Below, one piece after another: positions 42,143 to 53,560 of a stretch of DNA of 64,000 nucleotides. Every line of letters starts with the position of its first letter. Positions within the stretch are counted from its first letter, which is position 1. The translations under genes and the position numbers were made by a program. The stretch is from Gnetum montanum (Eukaryota > Streptophyta > Gnetopsida > Gnetales > Gnetaceae). The notes beneath the pieces were generated by a model. That model saw only the letters and a program-made list of their open reading frames with translations, was not told where the DNA came from and searched no databases. The stretch covers positions 423,939 through 487,938 of the forward strand of contig MNCI01004871.1 in assembly GCA_015680685.1 (NCBI GenBank), written 5' to 3'.

Positions 42143-43114
42143 TGATATTGACTCAATGTCAATATCCAAGTCAACATGGTTAGTATGCAATCACCATAAT
42201 ACATGTTCATTGATAATAAATGACGAAGTGTTGTTTGACAAGCTACATTGACAAGCATGCATCAATGCAGCCTTGTCAATGTAGCCTCTTTGATGTATCC
42301 TTGTTAACACATGGTGACATCTATCAACACAAATGCGTTGATGCTAATGTAGTTAGGCCTATATAAATGTGCATGCCAATTACATTTATAGTACCTTAGT
42401 GTCAATAGGATAGTAAAGCCCTTGTAGTTTGTCATTCCTAGAGTTAAAATATTTTCTCTTTGAGTGTCCACAATGTGAGTGAAAGAGATTATATAGAACT
42501 TTATTTGAACATCTATACCTGAATCCTTTGGCATGAATGGTAATAAAGTTGAGATTTATAGCATTCATTATAGAACTTAGATTAGCTTAATCTTTCTTAA
42601 CCAGCATTTTACATTTCATGTCACAATAATTAAAGTAATTAATCATGAATACATAAGTACAACCACTTTGAGCATAACATATAATGCTTGGTAATCCCAA
42701 CAATGATCATTTAATACACATAGTAATCATCACTTGGTAACCTAGTAGCATTAATACGAGTTCAGGATATGTACAAGAAGTGGGTATGACTACTTATGTT
42801 AGGATAGTTAGCCTTTAGATAATTTAGGTAGTTAAAATAGCTAACCATTTAATGTTCATTTTCCTACCTAAAACTTAAGATAAAAAAATATATAAAAATA
42901 TAAATATAAAAAATATCATATACCTTAACTCACACTTAACCATACATCAAGCCTACACAAGTATGAGTTAGGAAGTCAATGATCACATGACCCTTTAGTT
43001 TATAGTCTTTATATATAGGTGAAATTAGGAACTAAGCCTATAGAATTTGACCAAATTGCTAGTGCACACTTGTCATTCATATGATTGGGCACAAGGAATA
43101 CTTGTTCCTCATCA
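42143..43114 (+). repeat. 5' LTR of element D
   Basis: Starts near TGATATTGACTCAATGTC and ends ...CTCATCA at 43114, next to the primer site. The TATA box is TATATAAAT (about 42360). The R/U5 part matches E, B and G; U3 is different, with two inverted repeats (42144-42166, 42242-42285). The left edge is inferred from the family start TG-A/C-T. Confidence 0.7.
42242..42285. repeat. Inverted repeat with 14-base arms in U3 of LTR D
   Basis: GCTACATTGACAAG (42242-42255) and CTTGTCAATGTAGC (42272-42285) are perfect reverse complements around a 16-base loop. A second, GATATTGAC-TCAAT-GTCAATATC, lies at the LTR start (42144-42166). Confidence 0.85.
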
Positions 43115-43134
43115 TTGGTGCCATTGCTAGGAAT
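43115..43134 (+). promoter_or_regulatory. Primer binding site, tRNA-Asp-like, element D
   Basis: TTGGTGCCATTGCTAGGAAT is the closest match in the window to the tRNA-Asp complement (TGGCGCCGTTGCCGGGGAT); all differences are transitions. Confidence 0.7.
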
Positions 43135-43267
43135 ACAATTTAGCTAGGTGTGCTAAGTAGGAAAAGACCGTGACATTATACAATGACATTGTAAGGACTA
43201 ATCAATGATAAATCATTAAGAAAATAATAACACACCAATGAGCACACTATTTCTAGTAAGAGCTGAC

Positions 43268-45640
43268 ATGGCTTCTTCTTGCAGGGATGAATCTCCACCA
43301 TTTACAGTCAGATCCAATTAGTAATAGGAGGTCCCAAAAGCATCCCAACAACTTCATGTTGTCTACACCCATCTAGATCCCTATAATTTGGATTTCACCT
43401 TCATCCTACATTAAGATGAGCAACTATACTAAAGGGACATGGAAAGCAACATTGTATTTTCTCCCGATCAATCTATTCTTGTCATGCTGATGAACCATCT
43501 CATCAAGTAGGGCATTAGTGTAGTCAATGTGAAGTATGAGGTCCAAGACCATACTTACTGAGATTATTATGTTATTAATGTCTAGTGTAAGAAGGATTAG
43601 CAAATGGAGGTATGATACGAGGCCTCTAAGTGTAAGAGGGTCCCAACCTATTTATTCTTGTAATAGCATAAGAAAGGTGAGGACTTCGTTTAAGGATAAT
43701 TCCAATACACAGATTCTCCTCCTTTCTATGATGAGAAGACCCTTAATGAAAAGTTTTAGTCAACTATGGATAACTTAGGTGAGGCAAAGACTAATTCTCA
43801 AGACCAAGGGGCCTCAAGGGATAGAAATCCAAGCCAAACATCAAAGGATAGGGATAATGATAAGTACAAGGAGAAAGAAAATAAAGGCAAGCTAATTGGG
43901 TTAGGAACTTAAGGAGAAGAACTAGTAGGCATTGTTCTACTAGTTCTCCTTCTTCTTCATCCTTATCATCCTCTCCATCATCATCCTCAAACTCTAATAG
44001 GGGGAAGAGGAGCTGAGACAAAAGGAGTAATAGTCAGGATCAGGATGGAAATGAACAATGAGATGGGAATAAAAGTAGATCCTACAAGGATGATCAAGAA
44101 TAGGAATAATGACAACCATAACAGGAGGAGCATCATCATAAAATAAGACATAGCAAGACTCATTATAGAAATCATGGCCACGACAAAGGCCACCAAGATT
44201 GTTGTGACTATGATGAGCCTTTATTGGCTACCTAGAACATGTTGAACATTTTAGAGGTAGTGAGGATATCTACAAGTCACTTGAAAGATAGTTGAATAAA
44301 AAGGTTGGATATGAACAATATTCCTAGGTTTTAATGGGGATACAATTCAGATCCACAAAATCATCTTCAAGCCTTTCATGATGTCTGTTCCTTATAAAAC
44401 ATAGAGATGGAATGGCAAAAGTTTAAGATATTTCCCAGGATATTTATCAAGGAAGCTAAAATTTGGTACTAGTCCTTAACATCTGAATCCATTTGTTGAT
44501 GGAGTATTATGTTAGAACTACTTAATGAAAAATACCAAATGTAATCTAGAGTGTTTAACTTGTGGAGATAGAGCCAAGGATGGAAACAAGGTAATCATGA
44601 ATCTTTGGATGCAGCCTTGGGCATGTACTATTCTCTTCTACATCGATGCCTAGGTTATGGATACTCTCAAAGTGATCAAATTTAGAATATCATAGATGGG
44701 ATCAAAAATAAAACAATAAAAACCTTTGGGGTCTATGTCCAAGAAAGACTTTCTGAGATGTAGGCCCATTAGATTCAAAGGTTGATTGATTAGGTGGAAA
44801 AAGAAGAAGGAGAGCTCGGAAAGTGTGAAAGTGCAGAGTATAACATGGATTCCTCCATTCATAAAAGGGAGGTGTATTTCTATGACCTTGAGGAGGAAGC
44901 ACCACTTGATGAAGTAGTGCAAAGGAAAACCTTGCTGATACAAAAATCTATCACTAAAATATTGGCTAAGGTGGATAAGATGTGGGATCCTTGGATGAGA
45001 AGTACCAATAGCTTTGAAAATTGCAAAAGAAAGAAGAGACCAAGGGAATAGTGATCAAGAAAGAAGGAAGAAAAAGAATGCAAAGCAAGGTTATTACAAA
45101 AACAAGGGTAAAGCTATAGTATTAGAAGAGGTTGCAAATTTGGAAATCGATGATGATGGCTATGAAATCTGCCAATATGAGCATCCTAAGGGATGTATGC
45201 ATTTGTAGGAATCTAGGATGTATGCATTAAATCCCAAATTTGCAAAATGACAAAAAATTAGGTAGTTGCCTTATCCACAAGACAACTATAGGCAACAGTT
45301 CCACCAACAAACGTATTATCCAAGTGGAGTGGTACCACAACCTTAGGAGTAGTATTAGTAGTGGAAACACCCTACTACCACCACAATAGAAATATCCCTA
45401 TAGGAAACTTGATCCTTATGGATATTATGTCCATTAGCTTGTATCCCCATGTGACTCCTCTAGCCCCATTTCCTTTACTTACAACTACCACCCTCCAAAA
45501 TACTACAAAGCACCTTCTCTAAGAGGGAAGTATCCTTTTCCCTTTCATCCTTCTTAGCACCTATCAACTCTTGCACCACAACCAACTACACCTTTGCCAC
45601 CTACTTCATCCATGCAAGGTGAAATCCCCACATAACCATA
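43268..45640 (+). pseudogene. Gag, element D
   Basis: The ATG at 43268 begins MASSCRDESPP, as in B. VYTHLDPYNLDFTFILH-type text follows near 43355. A charged Ser/Asp/Lys linker spans 43790-44200. The capsid shows LKDSxIKRLDMNNIPRF-type text near 44285, HLQAFHDVC, ESLDAALGMYYSLLHRCLGY and the GVYVQERLSE-type block. The knuckle YEICQYEHPKGC (45158-45195) has Tyr for the first Cys. The Pro-rich tail ends near 45640. Confidence 0.75.
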
Positions 45641-45869
45641 GTAACAAAATGCCATGAGGGTGTTGAATCTATAGCTGAATATCCATCTAAGTGATCATAA
45701 ACCAAAGCCTAGTAAGAGGTCATTCTTCAGAACCAATAGCTCCCTAAAGTCCTTGCAAACACCTATGGCTACTAACCCTACTGCATATACCTCCAAGAAT
45801 ACCATTGAGATACCTTAAAACCAAACATCTTCCTAGATCCATACTATCATGTTGATCAATACAGTCATG

Positions 45870-46300
45870 GATTGGCTAAAGGTTGGTAACCTTCCCAAGA
45901 AACGATCTAATCTTGGGAATCCCCTCATTTACTTACAGATCGTAGGAAATAAGCCATGCAAAGCTCTCTTAGATTTAGGTTTTGGAGTTAACTTGATTTC
46001 CAAAGAAATATATGAGTCTTGAAACCTACCTCCTTTGAAGAAGAGAAACATCAAATTGGAGTTGGTAAATCAGTTTATCACTATCACTCTGAGACTAATG
46101 GAGGACATTGTGATCACTATCTGTGGATGGTCCTATCCTACTGATTTCCTTTTGATCCATGTGGAAAATTGTAAGGAAGACTTTCCTATTATTATGGTAA
46201 GGACATGGCTAAGTACAATTGATGTCAATATGGGGATTCAAGACCTTTCCTTGAAAATTTCCAAGGAGAATGAATTGACAAAGTCAAGAAGAAAAGGGTT
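45870..46300 (+). pseudogene. Aspartic protease, element D
   Basis: Active-site text is CKALLDLGFGVNLISKEIYE (about 45955-46010), with D-L-G, the nearest to the Athila consensus of all copies here. Then LVNQFITITLRLMEDIVITI, CGWSYPTDFLLIHVE and PIIMVRTWLSTIDVNMG, where the conserved Gly of IMGR is Val. One stop precedes the open part at 46035. Confidence 0.75.
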
Positions 46301-46829
46301 TCATGCATTACATACAGTATCATCGGGGGTCATTGCATGAAAAAACTATGGACGATCAAGGATACATCATTCAAAGCATGTAATTAGTGTGCCAAAATAG
46401 CAGTAATTCAAAAGTTCTTGTATGTAGTAGCCATCAAAAAATAATGACCCATTGGCTGATAATAGATTACCAAGCTAAATTCACCATGTGCACAAAATCA
46501 TGTGAGAGCCTCACTAGAACTTATGTTAAAAACATAGATGAAATGAAGCAAATTTGTTGCCAACCCTTCCATACACAAAGTGATATGAATTAGGGAGAGT
46601 TGGAGATTGTTGACCAATTTAAATAATAGCCCCTTAAATTAAAGGCTTTTCCAACAATGATGAAATTTACCTTTCTCAATAATGGCAAGCCAATAAGCAT
46701 TAATACCACACTTGATTTGAAACAAAAATAAAACTATTGAAGGTGGTGAACAAATGGAAAATAGATTTTACTTGGTCATATCATGAACTTACAAGAATCA
46801 ATCCATGAATGTGCCAACATTGTATCTAT

Positions 46830-47600
46830 ATAGATTCCTCCATTAAGCCAAAGAGACAACGACAACTTAGGTTGAACTCCAAATTGAAATAGGTTATCAA
46901 AGAGGAGGTTGAACAACTCCTCAAGGTTGGGTTCATCTATCTAACTGTAGATAGTAAATGGGTTAGGCCACTCATTATTATTTCTAAAAAAGGAGGAAAA
47001 TGAAGAGTCTATATAGAATAATGGTTATTGAACATGGCAACTTACAAGGATCAATTTCTATTGTCATTTGTCGACCAAGTGCTGGATGCCATAGTAGGGA
47101 ATTATTATTAAAGCTTTCTGGATGGTTACAGTGGCTATAACCAAATCTAGATTATAGTAGAGGACCAAGCTAACACTACACTAACAAGTCCCTACGGGGA
47201 CTTTTGCATACAAAAAGATGCCATTTAACCTATGCAATGTGGTTGTTACATTCCAACGATTGGTCCTTAGCATCTTTCAAAAAAAAAAAAGTAGTAGGGT
47301 AGAAGTATTTATGGATGACTTCTCTACCTATGATGCCACATTCAAGTAAGCCTTGGATTGTCTTGAGTAGGTGCTTCAATGCTATGTGGAGACTAACTTA
47401 ACACTCAACTAGCAAAAGAACCATCTAATGGTCCAGGAGGGCATTGTACTAGGACACAAAATTTCAAGAAAATGGATCAAGGTATACCCAAAAAAAGTAT
47501 AGGTCATCCAAGGAATCACTAAGAAGCCTAAAATAGTGAAAGATGTAAGGTCATTCCTTGGTCACACTTGGTATTATAGGCACTTCATTGAAAACTTCTC
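46830..47600 (+). pseudogene. Reverse transcriptase, element D
   Basis: Readable landmarks are VEQLLKVGFIYLTVD, WPLIIISKKGGK-type fingers, LLNMATYKDQFLLSFVDQVL, CNVVVTFQRLVLSIF, the catalytic VEVFMDDFSTYDATF (near 47305), VQEGIVLGHKISRKWIKVYP and VKDVRSFLGHTWYYRHFIEN. The catalytic Asp pair is kept. Stops and frameshifts break the frame. Confidence 0.85.
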
Positions 47601-47639
47601 CAAAATTGCTAATCTATTGGTTAAGCTTACTAAGAAGGA

Positions 47640-48110
47640 TGCACCCTTCACTTGGACTAGGGAATGTAAACATGCATTCCAATAGTTAAAGCAAAATCTC
47701 ATGGAAACTCCAATTCTACATGCTCTTGATTGGTCTAGATCATTTCACATTATGACTGGTGCATCCAACTATACTTTGGAGGCCATGCTTACATAATTGG
47801 ATGATAAAAAACGTTCATACTACATCCATTGTGAAAGATGAAGCATGGTGGAAGCATAATTGAACTACATCACTACAAAAAAAGGCTCATGGTGGTGGTG
47901 TATGCCTTAGAGAAATTAAAGTACTATGTTCTTGGATATTAAGTTTTTGTGCACATAGACCATAGTGCTATCTAATTCCTCGTGAACAAATCAATGGTGA
48001 ACCTATGTGTCATACAGTGGCTGGTGATTCTATAGGAGTTCAATCTCATTATGATGGACAAAAAGGGAGCCAAGAATATGGTCATTGACCACTTGTCTTA
48101 ATTATGATGG
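47640..48110 (+). pseudogene. RNase H domain, element D
   Basis: FTWTRECKHAFQ, SFHIMTGASNYTLEAML, YITTKKRLMVVVYALEKLKY, VFVHIDHSAI and VIDHLS-stop-L follow the family order. The first catalytic Asp (DAS) is Gly and the Glu after TKK is lost, so the domain is inactive. Confidence 0.8.
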
Positions 48111-48354
48111 GAAAAAAAAGGATGAATGATCTTAATTTGACCAATTTCTAGATGAACTCCTCTTTTCCAAAACTATTGAAATGTAAAGTCCCAAAGGTAC
48201 TAATTGGTACAAGGACTTCCTCTTCTATCTACTCACTCAGGAGCTACCACAAGAATGGGATACCAAGAAGAAACAATAGTTTCTTCACCAAGCCAAAAAC
48301 TACATGGAAATCAAGGATAACCTTTATAAGGTTTGCATCGATGGCTTGGTAAGA

Positions 48355-49506
48355 AGGTGCATGCCTAACAATGATTGACTTCGAGTCCTCAAGGATGCTC
48401 ACAATTGCTCTTTTAGGGGCCATTATGTTGGGAAGATGATGATCATTAAAATCCTCAATGTAGGATATTATTGACCAATCATTTTTAGGAATGCTCATTG
48501 ATTCTTCCATTCATGTGAATGTTGCCAACAAGATGGAGGAATGACTATACAGATTGAAGGGCCTCAATAATAAATTCAATCACTAGAGCCTTTTAATATC
48601 TAGGGCATTTATTTCATGGAGCTCATATATTCCATGTTCAATGGAAAGATGTACATCATTGTAGTAGTTGACTACTGCACAAAATGGGATGAAGCTGTCA
48701 CTGTCACTAATTGTTCATCCTTTATGAAAGAACATTTTGTACAATAGAATGTGTTAAATAGGTCTGGTCTAATAAGGGCACTAATTTCTAATAATGGAAC
48801 ATATTTTACAGGTGTAATTTTTCAAAAACTAATGTAACACTTGGGGCTAGAACACAAACTTACAACTCCATTTCACCCCCAAGCTAACAATCAAGCCAAA
48901 GTTACAAAAAGGAAAATAGCTAGAATACTAACCTATATAGTTAGTAAATATAAGAAAGAGTGGAGGACAAAACTCAATGGTACTCTTTAGGCTTATTAAT
49001 CAACTTGGAAACTTTCTATTGGTTATTTCCCTTATGAGTTAGTGTATAGGAAAATTCCAATGCTTCTAATCTAAGTAGAGCTCCATACACTTTCAACAAC
49101 TTGTGAAGTTAACCTCAATTTGAGTCTAGTCCAAAGGGAATGATTAATAATACTAAATGTGCTAGAAGAGAACCAGTTAGTAGTCCCATCCATGAATGAA
49201 GTGCATAAGGCATAGACCAAACAACATCATGACTTAATGATAAGAAAAGTGAAATTTCAATTAGGAGATAAGGCTCTCTACTAAAGTCCCATGCATGTGC
49301 CACAACGCTCAAAATTCCAAACACTAAATAATGGACCTTATATTATTCATGAAACTTTTTCATTTGGGGTCATGACAATTTACCGTCTTTCTAGGCCAAA
49401 CAAGCAATTTCTATTCAACATTCAACAACTAAAACCTTTTCTTGAATCAAGAATAATCAGCAGCATGGACACCTCAACCAATGGTCAAGCACATTCTATC
49501 TTTTAG
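48355..49506 (+). pseudogene. Integrase, element D
   Basis: The zinc domain reads DAHNCSFRGHYVGKMMIIKI, then CECCQQ. Core: GIYFMELIYSMFNGKMYIIV, where the first catalytic Asp is Tyr; LISNNGTYFTG, where the second Asp is Asn; and HPQANNQAKVTKRKIARILT, where Glu is Lys. The C-terminal SH3-like region is well preserved and open at the end (NNGPYIIHETFSFGVMTIYR, FLFNIQQLKPF) to the stop at 49504-49506. Confidence 0.85.
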
Positions 49507-50045
49507 ATCTCCTCCTTCCAACTCAGTCATGGGGGTGATGACTATCCATGTTAAGATTCTATGATGGCTACTTAGTTTTTCAACTTTTTTTTTGTTTTAC
49601 ACCATTATTTATATGTTTTTAATTTTCTTGAATCTTTTACAACTTATTTTATACATTTTCCATTGTTTATTTTTCCTTATGTGTTATTTTCTTATTTGTT
49701 ATCCATCAGGAATCTTACATTTTTTCCATAGCTTCTACTATTGGAAGTTCATTTAAAACTAAACTTAATGTTTGGATTGACTGTTTAATTACTAGATTTT
49801 CTTTTAAGATTATAACATTGATTAATGAAGCATTAATTTTCTAATGGTAGTAGGTAGTGAGTCATGTCATCCACCCATTTCATTCAATTCTATGGGGTTT
49901 TTCATCTTAAAAGCATGAGGTCATTTCCTAATTACAACTTACAAATAATCAATGACTTTGATACTTAATGAATTTCGAATGGACTAAGTGGAATGGAAAA
50001 GGATGTGGCTTCAAGGGGATTTATCATCTTCTATACCCAACTACC
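49507..50045 (+). other. Start of the 3' region of element D
   Basis: No gene. It aligns (reverse complement) with 19650-20240 of B and with 1-640 of A, including the T-rich tandem tract at 49580-49700. The match ends abruptly at about 50045, where Tat pol begins. Confidence 0.55.
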
Positions 50046-50054
50046 TTCTTGAGT

Positions 50055-51300
50055 TTTTATGAGTAGTTGATCCTAGCATTAGACTAGTTAAGCAAAACGT
50101 TTGTAAGATTAGACTTTATTTGGCCTTGTTAGTTCGTGATGAAATCATAAAACTATATCAAGCTAGTTTTGTCAGAGCTATTGATTACGTGGAATGGGTT
50201 TTCAACATAGTGGTAGTCCCTAAGAAAAATGGAAGCATCTGCATATCTATTGATTTTTGAGACCTAAACAAGGCAACCATCAAGGATGATTTCCCTTTGT
50301 CTAATATTGACCAACTTATTAATACCATGGCTAGGCATGCCTTGTTATCCTTTATGGATGGGTTCTTGGGATACAACCATATGAGGATCAAGCTAGAACA
50401 TCAACTCAGCATGACCTTCATAACCCCTTGGGGTAGCTTTTGTTATATTATGATGTCCTTTGGCCTAAAGAATGCAAGAGCAACCTACCAAAGAGCCATG
50501 ACATACATCTTTAGTGACTATATGCTAAGTTTACTCAACAATATGTCTTTGGTTATGAGAGAAATCATGGCCTGGTCATCTATAAAGTAGAAAATGGTAT
50601 CTAACTAGGTTCATATCCAAGGGTTCATGTTGGTCCTATTTCCATTATTGGATTCATTTCCTTAGGTTGAACACCCTCGCATAGGATTGGTATTTCTTGT
50701 TGAAGAGTTCCAACATTGTGGACCACCGATGGATTGAATTTGGTTTCAACAATATATACCATACTTTGGCTCTATCTATTAGTGTCCTAGTGGAGAGCTT
50801 AAGCTTTTGGCACTCACTTTTAATGTTTTGTAAGATGTAGGCATCATGGAAGGCTTGTAAATGACTTGGGATGTATGCTCTAAATTCTAGACTGGCATGA
50901 AGGCAAGCACACAAAAGGTTACCTTATCTTTAAGGCAACTCACTATCCAAAGTGGCTAACAACCATGCTCATGACCTTAATCTTGTACTTAAATGATGCC
51001 TCAAGTATGAGCTTATGCTTAACCCTAAGAAGTCTATCTTTGGTATTAAAACCGATAAGATTCTTGGCTTTGTAGTATTCAAAGTAGGAATACATGTCAA
51101 TATTGATAAGGTTAAGGCTATATGCAACTTTGCAACACTGACTAACCTTAAGGAGCTTCAAGGATTACAAGGCATATTACAATTTATTCATAGGTTTATC
51201 ACTAGGATTACATATAAGTTACAATCCATGCAACACTTGCTTAAGAAAGAAGTTCACTATGAGTGAATGGCTCAATGCTAAGAAGCCTTTGAAAACCTTA
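50055..51300 (+). pseudogene. Reverse transcriptase, Tat-lineage element (interrupted)
   Basis: First part: YVEWVFNIVVVPKKNGSICI, KDDFPLSNIDQLINTMARHA, LLSFMDGFLGYNHMRIK, TFITPWGSFCYIMMSFGLKN, ARATYQRAMTYIFSDYM. Then a foreign fragment replaces the YVDD region. The reading resumes at about 50949 with YELMLNPKKSIFGIKTDKIL, GFVVFKVGIHVNIDKVKAI and LQGLQGILQFIHRFITR. The wording FITPWG-x-FCY and GLKNAxATYQRAM is typical of Tat RT. The catalytic box is absent. Confidence 0.8.
50530..50948 (-). repeat. Inverted chimeric gag fragment inside the Tat RT
   Basis: On the minus strand (50866 down to about 50535) family Gag text is clear: HLQAFHDAYILQNIKSECQK, STMLELFNKKYQSYARVFNL and QHEPLDMNLVRYHFLLYR, then PGHDFSH. 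Directly adjacent, 50867-50945 on the plus strand is the gag segment that lies after the zinc knuckle (GATGTATGCTCTAAATTCTA, matching 9312 onwards in C). The two pieces belong to the same gene but in opposite orientations, joined head to head. Confidence 0.75.
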
Positions 51301-51329
51301 AGCAAGATTTGGTACAACTACTGATGATC

Positions 51330-51665
51330 TATCCTTTGCAAGAGGATAAAACTTTTTACATCTACCTTGCTATCTCTAACACATCTATTGCCTCTCTACT
51401 CTGTTAGAAACAAGATGATGGAGTGGAGCTTCCAGTATGTTACTTAAGTCATGCATTAGTTGCCCATGAGACCTAATACACTGAAGTAGAGAAGTATTAT
51501 CTAGCATTGGTTTTCTCATTGAAAAATTGGAGACACTACCACTTTAGGAGCTAGGTCAACATCATTTGCAGAGATAACATGCTTAGAGTCATACTACCCA
51601 ATATCTAAGAAAGTAGCCATATAGCCCTTTGAAAAGCCATAATAGCAGAGTTTGATCTTCATTAT
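51330..51665 (+). pseudogene. RNase H domain, Tat-lineage element
   Basis: FYIYLAISNTSIASLLC, ELPVCYLSHALVAHET, YTEVEKYYLALVFSLKNWRH and IAEFDLHYVS match the gypsy RNase H that follows RT. Stops at positions of Gln and Trp codons. Confidence 0.7.
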
Positions 51666-51789
51666 GTTTCCTAAGCCTCAACGAAATGTAAGCTATAGTC
51701 ACACAACTCACTGATTCTCCAATAGAAGATCACGTAATCATAAACACTGAATTCCTTGACAGATATGTCACAATTATTAGCAATGCACC

Positions 51790-52140
51790 TAAGGGCTATG
51801 AGGTAGTCATGCACTTCGATGGAGCATCAACTACTCATGGGCCAGTGCTTCTACCATCATAACCTTTCCATCTAGTGAAGTCCAATCCTTCACCTACAAT
51901 TTTGAATTTCCATGTACCAACAATGTAGCAAAGTATGAGAATTTTATTAGAGGGATGATGGTAGCTTGTGATCAAGGAAGAAAATTCTTAATGATCAAAG
52001 GTGATTCATAACTTGTGGTCAACCAGATAACCAAGGTTTACACATGTAAAGCCAAATATTTGTAACCTTACCATGACCTATGAAAGAAACTAATGCAACA
52101 TTTTGCAAATATCAATATCCAATATGTATCCTGAAACAAG
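51790..52140 (+). pseudogene. Second, archaeal-type RNase H of the Tat lineage
   Basis: VVMHFDGASTTHGPVLLPS, then YNFEFPCTNNVAKYENFIRG, MMVACDQGRKFLMIKGDS and LVVNQITKVYTCKAKYL. This is the DGA-S ... F-x-x-TNN-x-A-E-Y ... GDS-x-L-V-x-N-Q pattern of the additional RNase H known from Tat/Ogre elements. The Glu of AEY is Lys here. Confidence 0.75.
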
Positions 52141-52159
52141 AACATCATTGTTACTGCCA

Positions 52160-53560
52160 TTGCAACCATGGCCCTCAATGTGATACTAGATGTGCTTAGC
52201 AAGTTGCCCACCTTAACCATGGACTATGCTATTTCCATCACACAGAGCACTAAGGATACCTTTGTAGCCATAGTTCATACTACTCCCCCAAAGGAGTGGT
52301 ATGATGATATCAAGTTTTACCTTATTCATGATGAACCTTCACAAGGCCTGATTGCCACTCAAAAGGACACTATACATAAATAATCAAAATAATATGTCAT
52401 AGTAGGTGATAACACATTATGTCAATGACCCTATGATGGCATATTGTTAGTGTGCTTAGATAAATCCAAAGCCCACACAATCCTAAAGCAAGTTCATAAG
52501 GGTGTATGTGGGGGACATATAGGACCTAGAGCCATGACTACTAAAATTAGGTGACTAGGCTATTACTACCCCCATATGGAAAATGACTACCTATTGAAAG
52601 TTAAAACATGTGACACTTTCCAACAACATAATAACCCTATACACATACCACCAATTAAGTTACACAACACTCAAATAACTTGGTCATTTCAATGGTGGGG
52701 GTTGGATATCATTGAACCTATAATGCCTGTCTTCTGTAGGGCATAACTTTATTATCACTACAACTAAATACTTTATGTAGTGGCTTGAAGCTATTCCCCT
52801 AAAGAGGATAACATCTAAACAAGTTTTTAGATTCATACTCAATAATATAGTAGCCCATTTTGGTATACCTATGTCCATAATCACAAACAATGAACCATAA
52901 TTTACTATCCAAGAAATGAAAAAATTTTGTCATGACCTAGGCATTAACCATTCCTTCTCATCATCATATTACCCTCAATCCAATGAACAAGTTGAAGTAA
53001 GCATAAAGGCCATTATAAACTAGCTCAAGAAGATGTTGAACAACAAAAAATGCAAGTGGCATGAGGAGCTTGTCCATGCACTTTGGGCCTACAGAATAAT
53101 ATTTCAAACCACAATTGGTATAATCCCATATAGCCTAGTTTATGGTTTTGAGGTTGTTTTACTTCTTGAATTACAGGTGTCATTACTCCAAGTAGCCCTA
53201 TCAAACTTCATCAACAATGAACAAAATAAGAAGTTGCACACCATGGACCTAGACTTGGTGAAGGAGCAATGGGTACAAACACTTACTCACATCGAGCAAT
53301 ATTAGGAGAGGCAGAAATGATAACACCACCAAAACCTTAACAAATGCAAGATCAAGGAAGGTGACTTGGTCCTTAAAGTTGCCCACAAGCATATGGACAA
53401 ATTCTTAGCCAAGTAGGAAGGTCCTTTCTTGGTCACCAAGGCCTACAACAATGGAGCTTTTAGGATAGCAGCCATGGATGGGAATGAGTTGGCCAATCTA
53501 GTTAATCATTCCTATCTAAAGCCTTATTACATGTATCCTGAAAGAACTAATAGTTGACAT
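52160..53560 (+). pseudogene. Integrase, Tat-lineage element
   Basis: HKGVCGGHIGPRAMTTKI and CDTFQQHNNPIHIPP form the zinc domain; WWGLDIIEPI carries the first Asp; ITNNEP has Asn for the second Asp; YPQSNEQVEVSIKAI keeps the Glu. The C-terminal part has an open stretch (53033-53305) with WHEELVHALWAYRIIFQTT and YSLVYGFEVVLLLE, then GDLVLKVAHKHMDKFLAK and EGPFLVTKAYNNGAFRIA, stopping near 53556. 52168-52383 is an open linker between RNase H and integrase. Confidence 0.8.

Larger units (their letters stand above)
42143..50045 (+). mobile_element. Athila-like element D, 3' end replaced
   Basis: Plus-strand order: 5' LTR, primer site, gag, protease, RT, RNase H, integrase and the start of the 3' region, all recognisable. 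Sequence matching the family stops near 50045 (TTATCATCTTCTATACCCAAC) and Tat-type pol begins. No 3' LTR of D was found to the right. Heavily mutated; all three integrase catalytic residues are changed. Confidence 0.8.
50050..53560 (+). mobile_element. Tat-lineage Ty3/gypsy pol, 5'-truncated
   Basis: A second gypsy lineage with RT, RNase H, an extra archaeal-type RNase H and integrase in order. LTR, gag and protease on the 5' side are missing; the sequence begins inside the region before RT. Dual RNase H is established for plant Tat/Ogre elements. RT is further interrupted by an inverted gag fragment (50530-50948). The 3' LTR may be 54960-56095. Confidence 0.75.
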
